DNA of 64,000 bases from Apodospora peruviana (Eukaryota; Ascomycota; Sordariomycetes; Sordariales; Lasiosphaeriaceae), in assembly GCA_033439685.1 (NCBI GenBank), contig JAUEDM010000009.1, forward strand, positions 682,001 to 746,000. The letters are read 5' to 3'. A model generated the notes under the pieces. The model made no database searches. It had not been told where the DNA came from and saw only the letters and a list, made by a program, of their open reading frames with translations. Shown here in pieces: positions 1 through 12,087 of this stretch. Position 1 is the first letter of the stretch. Every line of letters starts with the position of its first letter. The translations under genes were made by a program, and so were the position numbers.

Positions 1-674
1 TGGCGGCGCGTCAAGGGTAAACTCCGTCACGGTCGGGCGCAGACCACATCACGACATCATCAACACGTTGCAGATGGAACTTCTTCCCCATAACACCACT
101 CGAAAGCGATGATCATAGTGAAAAATAGTGGTAAAAGATATCAAAAATTAAGGCGCGGATCACCCCGAAGGACTGACCACAACTAGGAGCTCCGCAATGT
201 GCAATGCAGGCTCCCGGTTATACTGTAAGGGCTTCTTGATCTCCCTACAGTCCTCCAAGGTAAGTATGAGGAAAGGAAAAAAGAAAAGAGGGAGAGAAAT
301 CGGGAGGCGAAACGGCGTTTATATAGGCGATGGGAGGGTCCACTTTTCCCAGTCTGTGATTCCACCGCCTTCCTTCCTTCAGTGCCCCGCCTTCTTTTCC
401 TGGGTGGCCTTGGGCAGAAAAGAAGTGGAGAAGAGCGAGGAAGAGGAGTGGATTCAGCAAGGCGGAGGGCCCGGGAGGGGTGCCTCGGGGAGGGCGGTGA
501 GGGTAGCCCAGTCAGGTGGTGTTCTTGTCCGATATATGGTAGACGACAGTGGACATGGCCAGCCAGGCAGGCCACTCTCAGGTTGGAACCCGCGGAATAG
601 ATTCACTCATACACCACTCTGAAACGAAACTCCTTATGAACATCAAATATTGAGCAACACCATCCAGTGAAGCC
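1..674. other. intergenic, no supported gene
   Basis: No reading frame here has coherent composition. The only structured signal is a TATA-like box on the minus strand at 318-325 followed, in the minus direction, by a pyrimidine-rich tract (about 262-300). That is the usual layout of a fungal promoter firing towards the left edge, but I could not define a coding exon before the window ends. Confidence 0.4.
318..325 (-). promoter_or_regulatory. TATA-like box, leftward
   Basis: TATATAAA on the minus strand, followed within about 20-60 nt by a long CT-rich tract. This is typical of strongly expressed fungal promoters. The gene it would drive is not identifiable inside the window, so the call is tentative. 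Confidence 0.3.
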
Positions 675-2007
675 TTAGCTACTTTCCCCTTTCTTCTCAA
701 GATCAAGAAACAAGCCAACAGCCTCATCAATCCCAGCATCCCCTCCAAATTCCTTCCCCTCCTGCCACCGGAATCCCTCAAAGACTTTCTCAGCCCTAGT
801 CCCTCGGACCCGCATATTAACCCCAAACCCTTCGGCAATGTGCCCACTCCAGAGCTCGGCCCCGAGACCAGCGCCGTGTCGTTCCATGATAATATCCGCG
901 GCCGTGTTGGTGCCCCTGAGATTCTTCAGGTCTGTCGTCGACTTTATGTACGGTGCCCCATGCTTCTTGAGCGCCGGGAGGAGTATGTCGGTCATGAACT
1001 CGCGCATGGAAACCTCAAGGCTAGCGGCGAAGTAGTACGCGCGAGGACCCCATGTCTCTACTACGTCAGACGTAGTTCCTGTGGCGTTCTTTTCATGCTG
1101 ACCATTTGCTTTTGAAGCAGACGAGAGACGCTCCAACCCATCCCCGACAAGACAAACATACAGCCTCGCGAGCTGTCGAACGTCAACAAAAGTACTCCTG
1201 TTCAGACCTCCATTGACGACGAGCCCAGATCCAAGAGTCTTGACGACATGCAGCCAGTCGGGAAAGATCAGCGGCGTGGGCCGCTTGGCGCTGGGGCTGA
1301 TGCCCGTGATGAAGGAAGGCGACACGATGGCGGTGTGAAGCAGCGGGCTCAGCGTGTTGGCGGAGCGGACGATGCGGTCCGTGGCGGCGTGGGTGAGCGA
1401 GTCCGGGATGGCGAGGATGTCGTCGATGTCGGACACGTCGTCCCAGGCCCGCGCCTCGGCGGACCCGGTTGCTGCATCCCAGATGATGGCAGCACCGGAG
1501 GTGCCCACGTAGAAACGCGGGCTATTAGGCCCAGAACCTTGCTCGGCTATCGAAGAGGCGAGGCCCTTGAGAAGAGCGCTGATGCCGGGACCGAAGGTGA
1601 CGTCGGGTGCGCAGTCTGGATGCATCATGCGGGTTAGACCTTGTTTCTTCTCTGCAGGCGAGTGGGACGTGTAAGAGGTTGTTTCTGACTGATAATAATT
1701 GTCGCATGGGTTGCGAGGGACTCGAGAAAGGGCACATCATCGAGATCTCCGACTACGGTCCGCAGGTTTGCCATGTGACGCGCGTATTGGTTCTTGAGGT
1801 CGTCTGCATCCTTCTCCAAGCGGACGAGGGCGACGATCTGGAGATCGGGGAAGATGATGAGGAGTTTATCGAGCACAGCCCCTCCCACATGCCCAGTGGC
1901 ACCGATTCTAGTCAACCATCAGCATATTCTCTTGTCATCGATGTATATGTTTCGCCAGTTGGAAATAAGAAGACTTACAGCAGCAACTCTGGACCAAAAT
2001 CACCCAT
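675..2007 (-). CDS. atypical SDR / NAD(P)-binding epimerase-like protein
   Basis: Three-exon model: 2007-1979, 1907-1690, 1615-675 (395 aa); introns of 71 and 74 bp. The first exon encodes only about ten residues and splices into the Rossmann motif GATGHVGG, giving MGDFGPELLLIGATGHVGG, the expected N-terminus of this superfamily. The second donor is GTCAGA, weaker than usual, but the join keeps frame and leaves no gap in the domain. The rest follows the epimerase-like plan: a strand around ATIIIN, then a long substrate half with HTAIVSPSFITGI and a VDVRQLARLYVCLV segment (binding-site helix). Substrate is unknown. It most resembles the nucleoside-diphosphate-sugar-epimerase-like / NmrA-like group of cytosolic fungal proteins. 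It lies 3.7 kb from a second SDR on the same strand. The fold is clear, the reaction is not. Confidence 0.8.
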
Positions 2008-2110
2008 AATCTCACGTAAATCTACTCCCTTGTGGACTGAAATCCGCTAGAACGGATGGAATGGAGGGTGGAAACCCGGGGAGGTGATAAAAACTGGGCT
2101 TATTAGTTAT

Positions 2111-2115
<5 letters not shown>

Positions 2116-2141
<26 letters not shown>
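2116..2141. repeat. (AC)13 microsatellite
   Basis: Perfect dinucleotide tract of about 26 bp just upstream of the epimerase-like gene's start. Likely length-polymorphic. Confidence 0.95.
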
Positions 2142-3356
2142 CTCTGAATAGACGCTTTTTAATAAGGGGTAAAGGCATACTATATAGACACACGCACTGG
2201 TGACACAGGAGACTCGGCAGATAAGCACTCAATTATTGCGCCGCTTTTGACAGCGGATATCTGCAGGTTGGGTCGTATTGCAGGTCGCAGGACTCAAACA
2301 GGGTCCTGATATGGCCAATATTGAAGTTGGCCCTGCAGAGAAGGGCATAAAGTTTCCAACGCGAGCCAACCGGCGATTTTGTGTTATCTAACCACTTCAA
2401 ACTTGATCCGGTCCTCCTTTTGGGATACGACAAGTGCAGCGCAGAGAAGATGCTCAACTCCTGGCCGCAACTTGGCATTAGGTTTTGATACGTGCTCGCA
2501 TACGACATCTCGGCATCCTTCCCCGATATCATTTGTCCGTCCTCGAGTTGCTGCGGCATCTCCGTGGAAAGGACGTCGCAGTGGTGTTTGATGAGTAAGA
2601 ACCGCCTGTGCCATCAGCGAGTCGGCCCTGCTCCGATCTTGCTAACTTCTCTCTGTTCGCGGTGTGCGGGGAAGCTTTAACCGTCGCAGCGGCGCGTTCG
2701 AAGCAAGATGCTGCTGCTTGTGGGAGTGTGGACCAGAACGCCGCACTGGTGTTCGCGCGACACGGCAGTGCTCAGCAAATTGAGGACGCCTGATCCATTC
2801 CTTCGTTATCACCCCCGGGCCTCTCATCCGACCAGGAGCAGCAGCACGCCCGCGTATTCTTTATCGAATTTTGTTTTCACCTCCATTGTTACTACTTCGC
2901 GCCAAGTGCCATGATCTTGGGTCGAGAAGAAGACCTTGCCGGGATGGAATTAGGCTGGCGCACCAGGACAAGTCAAAGCTTCCGGTGCGTATTGGAAGGC
3001 CACAACTTTGATTCTGAGGCTGCCAGGGAACCATGGGCGGGAGGTCAATCCGGGGAGGTCTCGAAACACGGGTAAGGCTTTGACTTGGAGAGGCTGGCGT
3101 CACCCAGGCTAACCGGCGTCGTTGTCTCTGGTGTAGGACTTGACCACCGTCACGGGAATGATTGACTCGAGACCTTTCAGGTGGCGGACGATGTTGGCGC
3201 GGTGGGCGAAGGGGCAGAACAGCCCTTCATTCTCGCTGATTAGGTCAGGATTATGGGAGAGAAGGAACGGGAGGAGAAAGGGAGAGGTCTTACCGATGCA
3301 GAAACGTTAAAACACAGCACCTCTGTGATCTCGGCCGTAAGACGTCGAAGACTGCG
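2142..3356. other. intergenic, no supported gene
   Basis: A 108-codon minus frame (2233-2559) is open but starts without ATG, has no recognisable motif and no splice context. I see nothing else that can be supported. Confidence 0.4.
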
Positions 3357-3864
3357 TTAAACGTCACTGGGTCTGACCCCAGTGTTGCCGAATCCTGAAA
3401 GATTCCAGTCCTTGTACAAGTCGCTCTGGGGTACGGTGGCAGGCGCAGGCGGGATGCGGGGGGGGCCAGCCACCGGCTCCCTCATGATTGGTGCCGGAGG
3501 TGCGGCGGACGGCGCAGACCGCACCGACGCAGTAGCCGTGGCACCAGCCAACTTGCGCCACCTGATGCTGGCTTAGAAAGAGTGTTTCAATTTCGTCAGC
3601 GGAGCTTGCTTTCTTTTCGACATGGCGCGCGTGCTTGCAAGCGAGCTGCGACTTGGAAATGGGGAGAAGTTGACATGAAGGTGACAGGCGACGGATATCA
3701 AAAACCATCAGTGGATCCACCTTGTCAATGGCTTCAACGAGGCCGAGATTACCGACCTGCCTCTGGCGGGAAGAGGCCGTCTGGGGCTGACGGGGGACTG
3801 CTGGCCTTGGCCAGCTCCTCCTTGACCTTGTTGTCAGGGGCTGACTTTGCCGTGCTAGGATCAA
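3357..3864 (-). pseudogene. coding-like relic, frameshifted
   Basis: Two overlapping minus frames read as one protein-like sequence if joined near 3555-3570. The upstream frame contains KSQLACKHARHVEKK and ADEIETLFLSQHQ. The downstream frame is Ala/Pro-rich (ASVRSAPSAAPPAP) and ends LSGFGNTGVRPSDV. No intron fits the join, which suggests an indel in a decayed gene. I do not recognise the family. The evidence is composition only, so this is a weak call. Confidence 0.25.
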
Positions 3865-4261
3865 GCAGTGCCGGCAAGGTGTTGGGCAACTGTTGTCGGG
3901 GCGGGTCTTTGAATGGGCGTCGTCATGATTGTCGTAGGTACGTAGTTATTTGTGAACAAACAGAGGTACCTCAGGTAGCCATACATAATTCCAGTGTCAG
4001 CACCGATGGATGGCCTTGAATGCAGGTAGGTAGGTACCTAGGTACACCGGTTTGAAGGACGCGTTGAATCTGACCCGGGGCACTAGTTTGCTGGAACTGG
4101 GTCTGGCTCTGGGTCAAGGCACGCGTGAAGATGGTCCAGCTGCTCGAGCAGGCGTATCTACCAGGGTCAGAGACGCGCCACTGGCGCTCCTAAAAGCTAG
4201 TATTGCGTGCAAGACGTACTACAATAATGACGCCTGGATAAGAGCAGATGGTTATTTATGC
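3865..4261. other. intergenic; GGTA-rich short repeats
   Basis: Contains several TAGGTA/ACCTAGGTA-type short direct and inverted repeats (about 3935-3985 and 4023-4045). The same simple motif recurs at 20200-20215, 28715-28727 and 57028-57042. No gene seen. Confidence 0.4.
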
Positions 4262-4916
4262 TCAAACCCTTGGGACTTTTAACTTCGGCCATTCCCCAAC
4301 GGTATCGCCTGTTCTGAAGACTGCTGCACTGGATGCAATGGTTGCATTGTCAGCTGGAGAGGATGTGACGACAGCGGTGAGAACGCGAGAATCACCACCG
4401 CTTTCACCGTCAGCCGCGGCATCCGGCTCCAGCGGCGAAGCAGCGTGCACCATCAGCCCAACCCTCTCAACATACCGCAGCAAAAGCATCTCCATGAACC
4501 CCTTCAAACCCAAAGGGTCCCACCCACCGTTGAGCTGGACCATCTTGACCGCGCCCTGGACGTGCCGTCTCGTCATAACCGGGTCACCGAGCAGGACCTC
4601 GTCGAATGCCAGCGCCAGTATCTTTGCGAGAACTGTATCGCAAAACTTTCTTCTCCCAGTATTATAACCGCATGTGGCAGTGATGTTCTCGCTAACAGCT
4701 CGGACGCAGAGCAGTTTATATCGCACAGCCAGCTCTGTCCACCTCGTGCTGCCTTGTTACTGTTGCTGCGGATCGTGAGAATGAGCGTTGGGATCAAGAG
4801 AATGAGAGTTGGAGTGGTGACTGACCTCGAGGTGGAAGGGAGCAAGCGCAAGACTACTGCTACCTCTTCTTAAGCTGGAAACGAGCTTTCTCGGCTTCAT
4901 AGCCGGGCCTAAACAT
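4262..4916 (-). CDS. truncated fungal transcription-factor-like protein without zinc cluster
   Basis: Two-exon model: about 4916-4867 and 4748-4262. The downstream exon carries a stretch typical of the regulatory half of fungal Zn2Cys6 factors (Fungal_trans_2 / DUF3468 type): RWTELAVRYKLLCVRAVSENI, then ILALAFDEVLLGDPVMTRRH, then MVQLNGGWDPLGLKGF. These fit the helical pattern of that domain. The proposed first exon (MFRPGYEAEKARFQLKK) joins in phase across a roughly 118 bp intron. There is no Cys6 DNA-binding domain upstream, and the protein (about 180 aa) is far shorter than the 450-700 aa usual for the family. It is therefore either a relic of a larger regulator or one of the compact zinc-less members common in fungi. 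The first exon is the least certain part. Confidence 0.5.
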
Positions 4917-5722
4917 CGCTTCCCTGAGATCACCTCGGCTCAAGCTTTGCGACTAATCCGGACTTGGTCGGAAAATGTTGTGGGGGTGACTAAAGAGGTA
5001 GTTATGTGAGTTTCTTACAAGGTAGATAGACGAGCGAGGCGAGCTAGATACCAACTACCGTACACAGTTCAACAGAATGCTGGATTCTTGCATTCCGGGT
5101 CCCGCTTCTACGGCGGTTGGGTTTTGAGGAATGAGCAAGGGCCGGTCTTAGAAGTGGGCATGCGTGCCACAAATTCCCGCTCCCACCGGAGCTATTTCGG
5201 ACCTCGGGCCGCCGCTACGGTTACCCGGTCTGTTGGTCCGGATGTCACGCGCTTCATGAGTGTTCCGAACGGTTGGGGTTGCCAAGCAAGCACTGGATCC
5301 GTGGCTGGCATCCCTTGATGGAGGACAGCTGTGTACCGTTTGGTCCTAGGAGAGCTCCGGTGCTCAGGCTGGAACAGGTGGCCTCTCCCGTATCCTCCCC
5401 GTCGATACACTGTAACCTCTGGAGCCAGCGAGTAGCAGCCTCGAAGTCCGGAATATATGCATTCGTCGAGAGCCACAGCTTCGAACATTTCAAGGGCTGG
5501 TCAAGCATGTTCTAGGGGATTCAAACCCATGGCGACCCGGGAACTTACAAAGTTCATTTCAACCAAAGTTCACTCGGTGTGGCCATGAGAGAACTGTGTT
5601 ATTCGATACAGAGGAAATGTCAATTGATAGTCCCAAAATAGATAGATAGATAGCAAGATTCATTCGATTGGTGTTGATCCGACCCTGATCCCCAATTTCT
5701 GGCCCAAGCTTGCAGAAAAACG
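4917..5722. other. intergenic; short (GATA)n tract
   Basis: A short (GATA)4-like tract lies at about 5638-5654, just 3' of the SDR gene that ends at 5723. Open frames at 5192-5515 on both strands are mutual shadows with no motif. No gene supported. Confidence 0.45.
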
Positions 5723-6940
5723 TTACAGGTACTGCTGCACTTGCTCCATGCTCCAATCCCAAAACTTCTCAGCCACGCCTTTGCCGCCCTCTGATTTGGG
5801 CTTGCCCGCAACGCTAATGTCCTTTCGGATGGTGAAGAACCGGCCCCAAGGTCCAACTGTTTGTTGCATATTAGCCACCAAGCAACAGGAATACCGAATG
5901 AAAGGATGAAAGTGTTGCCTTACTCCACGCGCCCGTTTGGTCCAGGGTTACCTGGTCGGACAGTCCGGCAAACAGCTCTGTGTAAGCGCCATTGATGACA
6001 GGGTGCAGCATGAACTTCGTAAACGCCTGAAGGCCGAGTCTCTGGAATCCGCTCTGGTCATTGACAGAGCGGTATAGCTCAGAGTCGAGATTGCCAGGGT
6101 TGATCGCCTGGCCGTGTCAGCCGTTGACTCCAAATACCTTCACAACGCTTGGTTTTGGGGCACTCACAACACTGACGATGCCATCCTGCTTTTGTCGACG
6201 GGCGTACTCGACGCTGTGGAGGTAGTTTCCCGCTTTGCTGATGCCGTACTTCTCCATTGCTCCTGGTTCCCTGATGTACCCCTTGCCTGCCAGATTGCTC
6301 ATGTCTACACCGTCCTTGACAGAATACAACTCGGCCGCCATAGATGCGACCCACACAACTCGCACCGTCCCGGCGGGCTCCACCTTTGCCGTCCTTGCCA
6401 GCGTCGGCGTCAGGAGGTGTGTGAGCAAGAAAGGGCCAAGACAGTTTGTCCCGAGCTGCAAATCGTACCCTTGAGCCGTCTTCTGGCCCTCGGGCGGGAC
6501 CATGACACCAGCGTTGTTAAACAGCACGTGTAGCTTGTCTTGCCCGGCGAGAAATTCTTCGGCGGCAGGCTTGACGGTGCGCAGGTCCCCGAGGTCGAGG
6601 GCGAGAAACTCGAGACGTCCCGTGGAGCTAGGGGCTGCAGCCTTGATGTCCTGCATGGCACTGCGGGCCTTGCTCTCGGTCCGGCAGGCCATGTACACGG
6701 TCGCGTTAGCCGAATAGAGGATCAGGGCGAGCTCTTTACCGATGCCGGTGTTGGATCCTGTTATGAGGTAGACCTGGATGGGAGAGTTTATTAGTCTCGA
6801 GAAGCGCCAACCGAGGGTGGGTGTGACGGGGTTGGCACCTTGCCAGCTAGGTCAGAGATGTTCTTTTCGGTGAATGTCGGCGCGCCGCCGGGAAAGTTCT
6901 GCCGCAGCATGGATGGTCGGAAGAACCCCGGGGACGCCAT
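5723..6940 (-). CDS. short-chain dehydrogenase/reductase (retinol-dehydrogenase-like)
   Basis: Four-exon model: 6940-6839, 6773-6168, 6107-5924, 5856-5723, giving 341 aa. All joins are in phase (introns 65, 60 and 67 bp). Classical SDR signature is complete: cofactor loop TGSNTGIG (about residues 39-46), NNAG (120-123), Ser178 in VWVASM, and Tyr210-x3-Lys214 in KYGISK. After the active site come INPGNLDSELYR and the C-terminal substrate region with GAWIGPWGRFF. The last exon ends QQYL. The family (WWOX/retinol dehydrogenase-like fungal SDRs) usually runs 310-350 aa, so the gene is full length. Expected role: NAD(P)H-dependent reduction or oxidation of a small hydroxy/keto substrate in the cytosol. 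Substrate not predictable. It is divergent from the Zn2Cys6 gene at 8029, with an inverted-repeat element between them. Confidence 0.9.
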
Positions 6941-7288
6941 TGTGCCCGAGTATACAAATGTTAGGAGAAGTATGTAGGTAGGTCTATCGTGCCTGCTTCG
7001 AAATCGGCTTTTAGGGACGGTAGGACTAGGGTGAAAGACAGATGAAGATGAATGAGAGAGACCTCCCACTATATAATTGAAACGAGAACCTCCATCATTG
7101 CCTGGGCCTCTTGTCATTAGAACAGTGTTGTACCATCTGGTGCGTTGCGTGGACTCGGCAACTTGTGAACAATGGTTGGTCACCTCGCACTCGTGGCGTC
7201 AAATATCACGATGCCTTCTTATGCAGTCTAGCTGCGGTCTAGCTGCGGTCTGAGGGACTCTGATCAACAACGATCCGCTGTTGGGCGT
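6941..7288. other. 5' flank of SDR gene
   Basis: Promoter and leader region of the SDR gene on the minus strand. No coding signal. Confidence 0.5.
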
Positions 7289-7462
7289 TACACCATTCCA
7301 CGGTAAATAGTAGCCATCGGGTACTTTACAAGGGCCCCAGCTCGTGACTTTGCAAATACCGTCTCAGGCCCTAGCAGTCGATTGCAGAACATGTCACAGA
7401 CAAGGAATCTTACAGGGGTTTATAAGGTACCCGATGGCTACTATTTACCCATGAATGGTGTA
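7289..7462. mobile_element. MITE-like element with long terminal inverted repeats
   Basis: About 174 bp bounded by inverted arms of roughly 45 bp (7289-7331 and 7419-7462). Both arms start TACACCATTC when read inward and share a perfect core of more than 20 bp (key sequence AAATAGTAGCCATCGGGTAC). The central part shows no coding. Related single arms occur at 51056-51104 and, more weakly, 57520-57540, so the sequence is a dispersed family. Terminal TA at both ends would fit a Tc1/mariner-type non-autonomous element, but I cannot define a target duplication. It sits in the intergenic space between the divergent SDR and Zn2Cys6 genes, where it may affect their promoters (inference). Confidence 0.7.
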
Positions 7463-8028
7463 TCTCTGCCCTGGCTTGCCCAGCTGCGGATTCGGCTCGA
7501 TACCCCACTTTCGGTGGTTGATGCTGATAGCGCTGAGCTGTTACGAAGATTGAGCCCCATGGTCCTGTTGATGTTGATTGGCTTCTTCGCACTATCCCCA
7601 TAATTTTACGGCAGCGGAATCTTTTGGTTGGTTCTGAACAGTAATTCGATGACCGTACGGAGAGACCGGGTTCAGCCAATAGTCGCTGAACTAGAATTAG
7701 TCGGAAATTTTCACAAACGTTTGTGGTAAATTTACAGTTCGAAATCCCAAACGTCAGAATATCGAAACGTTTAATCTCAAAAATAACTGTCAAATTACAG
7801 CAAAATCATCATCACTCAACACCTCTGAACGTTTACCCATTCCGACGGGTTGAGCGACTGTTCGGCCCAATTTATTATCCCTTGGCTGGAACCCCCCCTC
7901 TCCTGGTACGGGACTGGGCTGGCTGCTCTGTCGCGGCCTGATTTTCGAAACTTCAAGCAGATTCCTCCCTCCCACTTCGGACCCCATCGCAGGCAACAGT
8001 CACGCGCCTTGAATCTGAATTCACCGTC
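7463..8028. other. 5' flank of Zn2Cys6 gene
   Basis: AT-richer leader and promoter region of the regulator starting at 8029. No coding signal; no convincing TATA box. Confidence 0.45.
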
Positions 8029-9657
8029 ATGCCCCGCAAAGGCTCGCCCAAGGTGAGAACAGGGTGCATCACATGCAAGTACGCACGCGCGCGATGGCCA
8101 CCCATATCTGTTGTCAGTCTGCTTACGGGGGGCACCAGGATACGGAGGGTCAAATGCGATGAAGCCAAACCGTCCTGCAAGAAATGCACCACCACGGGTC
8201 GGACGTGCGACGGCTATACTAGCCAGCCCTACGCGACCCCGTTGAGCTCGGGTCTCAGGCTACACGTGAGCGAATCCGAGTTCCGGGCGCTCGACTTCTT
8301 CTTCCACCGCAATATCGCCTCGGCTATCACCAGCAACCTCGACACTGAACTGTTCTGGACCCACACGGTGCAGCAGGCAAGCCAACGCGAACCGGCGGTG
8401 CGGCACGCCGTGGCAGCCAGTATTTTATTTCCCACCCCATGCTTTCTTTGTCCTATCAGATAGAAGAAGCTAACGTAGTATATCTGCCCTGCCCCAGTCA
8501 GTTCGCTGTACGAGTGCCTCGGAACTGCCCGTACGCCACAGAGGAATACGTTCGCCCTGCAGCAGTACAACCGCGCCATTGCCGAGCTCGTCACAACCAC
8601 TCCAGACGAGGCTACCATACTTTTTGTGTGTGTCCTGATGATCTGCGTCGAGTTCCTCCTGGGCGATATAAAAGCGGCCATCAACCACTGCCGCCACGGC
8701 GTGATCATCCTGAACAGATCTTCGGTGCTGCAGTCAACGCGAGATCAGCTGTTGCCCATATTCTGCCGCCTTAGCATATCTCCCTATTTCTTCGAGTCTT
8801 CACCCCCCATGTTCTCCCTCTTGGCAGGCCTAGAACTGCCAGGTCATGACTTTGCAAGGCACTCACATTTAAATACCGCCCAGCTACGGTGCGCCCTCGA
8901 GGTCTTGACATATCGAGGAGCACGCCTCATGCGCATCGGGGTTGAATGCCGGCGATCCGACACTCCAATACTACCAGACAACCTGAACGAGCAATGCCTG
9001 CTCAGAGCCTCGCTTCAGTACTGGTCAGTTGCCTTCCAGCGCTTTAAAGACAGCACCTCTTTCTCAGCCTCCGAGATCATGACCCAAACTTGTAACCTAC
9101 TGGAGGTGAAACGTCTTATCGTTACCGTCTGGATCGACTGCGCCCTCGACCCCAACGAGTCCGGCTACGATCGCCACATCGAGACCTTTCGGACCATGGT
9201 AAGCCTCTCAGCGATGGTTCTGGAATCTGCATCGCCAACGCCTGGACAGCCGCGGCCAAGGTTTACCTTTGAGATGGGCTTCCTCCCGCTTCTATATTTT
9301 GTATCCGTTAAGTGCCGTTGTCTACACACACGGGTGGCGGCGCTGCGACTCATAAGGTCCCTCTCGGCGTCCCGCGAGAACCTCTGGGATGCGGATACCT
9401 CGTTCCGCATGGGAAAGCGTATTGTCCTTCTGGAGAATGGCGTGGACGTTGATGGGCTTGACCTGGATGTTTCATGGGACGCTATGGCGGGCATGCTGTG
9501 GCAGATTCCGGAGGAAAGAAGGATGTTAGATCTGGTGATGGAACCGGGATTGGAGGTAGATGCAGACGGGGTAGGGTGGAGAGTTGCATCATGCTTGACC
9601 CGAGGAAACGAGGGTAAGTTGAGGTTGCTTCGAGAGAGGGTCCCGTTTGGTTTCTAA
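8029..9657 (+). CDS. Zn2Cys6 fungal transcription factor
   Basis: Three-exon model: 8029-8078, 8139-8419, 8498-9657, 496 aa, introns of 60 and 78 bp. The first intron interrupts the zinc cluster right after its second cysteine, a common position in this family. The binuclear cluster is C13-x2-C16-x6-C23-x6-C30-x2-C33-x6-C40 with the basic KIRRVKCD loop. It is followed by a short linker and the regulatory half: FFFHRNIASAIT, then FWTHTVQQASQREPAVRHAVAA, then a Leu-rich helical region to the C-terminus. The FW...EPAVRHA block is the hallmark of the DUF3468 / Fungal_trans_2 architecture. Nuclear sequence-specific DNA-binding regulator. Its position between two oxidoreductase genes makes them plausible targets, but that is inference from proximity. 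The start is fixed by the single ATG directly before the cluster. Confidence 0.9.
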
Positions 9658-12087
9658 TGGCGGCGCGTACTAGGTACCAGGGTCTTGTATGTATAGATTT
9701 ATGTTTGGCGCAGTGCCGAGCTCCTCAACACACTCCACACCGTCACCAAGAGTTCTTCCCATGCCGATGTCTCTCCCCCCTTCCCCATCTGTCGTGGCGC
9801 AGACTGCATCAAGCTCGCCGTTGATAAGGGATGCCGAGGAGAGGGGCCCTTGGTCCTCGTGTCTTTCCGTCCACTTGCTGAAAATCCCATGAACAAAGCC
9901 TTCCAGAAGCTGCCTGACGAACGCCTTGTTTGTCCAAGCCGTCCTTTATCAATCTCTAGATTAGTTTGGCTTCCATCTTATCTAGCTCTGCTCTTTTGCG
10001 TCAAATTTTCCCGGTGTCGTGGATATTGTATCTTTGAGAGGTCCTTGTTCATTCCCATGGGCCATGTCCAGACAATCGGCAATCGCCAACTGGACACCTT
10101 CGTTCGAGGAGAGTCCGTCTGGGACGAGGGCGAAGAATGGACCCCATCTATGTGGCTCCCGGCTGGGCGCTTCCTCGACCAAGGGAAAAAGGGGGCGAAA
10201 AATTGAGATTAGTTATGGATTGTCTTTAGGCGTCATGATTGACGGCGAACGGGAGTGCGAATCGGAATCCATCACCATATATTGGAGCCGGTCTTGAGGT
10301 CTGTGAGTATGTGGGCTTCCATCTTGTGCCAAATTATTGTGTGCGAGTACGTGAAGGTCAATATATGGAGTAAGACTACCAGGACAGCCGTCAAAATCCA
10401 AGCTTGCTGGGCGGCGGAGCACCATCAATCAAAACCCAGAGCTGTACATCCAAAGATGATTAAGAGGCTCTCAGATCTTAAATTTCGAAGACCTGTGTGC
10501 CTGAATACTAGAACTGATGAGGTTCGTTCACTTGTGTTGGGATAGATGTAACACAGAAAGATACAAGAAGGAGGTAGATTCCCCAAGACCAAGAGGGGTT
10601 CTGGAGGAAGCAAGTCCCCCGAGGCCAAAGTAGATTAATCAACGATTTGAACTACCGTTCCGCTCCGACCTGTGTGAAGCTATTTCAGCCTGCCCCCAGG
10701 TCCCTGTGTCACAATAGACATGCTGCCAAGCAGAGAAGGAGGCAGTCCTCTGATCGGTTGGGTATCAGTAGGGCCCCACAATGCAAAGTCTCAGTTTCAC
10801 TCCAATCCCAATCGGATAGAGGCTTCCCCTGTGTAACAGGTAGAACCTGCTGGAAGAAAACTGAAGGTGAATATTGGGCCTCTCTATTTGCGGCTGGCGC
10901 GGACGTAATGATGAAACGAAGTGGTATTGATTGCCTGCTATGATCCCGCAGTCCTACAAACTGGTAGGGCCAAGGCTTACGCGCGCAGCATGCGAACGAG
11001 TAACCGCCGTGCTGCTGGACGCTGCTGCTGCTGCTGGTAGCTGCCGCTCGTCCGACTCCAAGCCGTGCGCCGGTACCCCGCTCAGTTCTGTCTGGATAAA
11101 TCGTATCACCTGGAAGTTATCATGTTCTGCGGCTTTGTTGGTTTGGCCCCTATCCATCACTGATAGCTATCATGAGGGCGTCGATTCCCTCCTTCGCTAT
11201 CGGTGCTCGGAATGAACAAGACACCAGAGTCAAGGTGCCGCCGGCAATATCCCGTCGGAGTCGGATTCGGAACGGACCTGCTGAACCAGGGAGGCGGCCG
11301 GAGGGTCTAGTTGTCGCTGCTGTCTCGAGGGCCCCAAGCTCAGGGGTCAGGGGTTGACCTCCGTCGTCTGCCCGAGACGAACTATCTGTGATAAGAATGA
11401 TTCGTGCTGCTGGTATGGTTCGATCAGATGGTGGGTTGGAGAAGACTTAGCAGAGAAAGTGGGAGCTGCATGCGTTCCGTCCCATGCGTGCAGTGGGCTT
11501 ATTCATCCAGCCAAGACTTGCAACTATCGTTTTCGGACGACGGCAGCCACCTGTATAAAGACATTTTCTTTGGCTACATGGCTTACAATTTTGTTCGGTC
11601 ACTGATAATTACCTACAAGGGCGTATTCATAGCAGCCTACAATAGCAGGTCAAATTTTGGAAATACCTGACAGATGTGTAATTGTGAGTGGCTCTTTAGA
11701 TCCGTTTCCGGAGAGTCAAGTATGATGCGGATAGAAGCGGGTTGAGAGGTATGCGCGGTTCCGCCGCCGGCCGGTCCGGTACTGAGAGCCGTAGCTGCAT
11801 CCGTATTTCCCCACTGGTGTTTAAAACGATTGTCGTAATACCGGCAGGCCAGCCACAAACAAGAGTTTTTTTTTTTTTTTTACAAGAATTGCCTGTAAAA
11901 AAGCGGCGTATTCTTACCTTTCTTGTCTACCGCGTCCGCACTAACCTGTGCTTTCAACCCCTGGTGAGGGATGTACTGGATTTGTCAGACATACTTCACC
12001 CGAGCATATGGGTGTTAGTAACTGCATTGCGTGCATGTGTCTGAGGACCTGGTGGCATTGTACTGTTGAAATTGTCTTTGAGCTAGG
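9658..12087. other. long intergenic stretch
   Basis: About 2.4 kb with no coherent coding frame. Contains a T16 run at 11866-11881 and a short GCT/CTG-rich patch at about 11010-11040. Nothing else supported. Confidence 0.5.
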
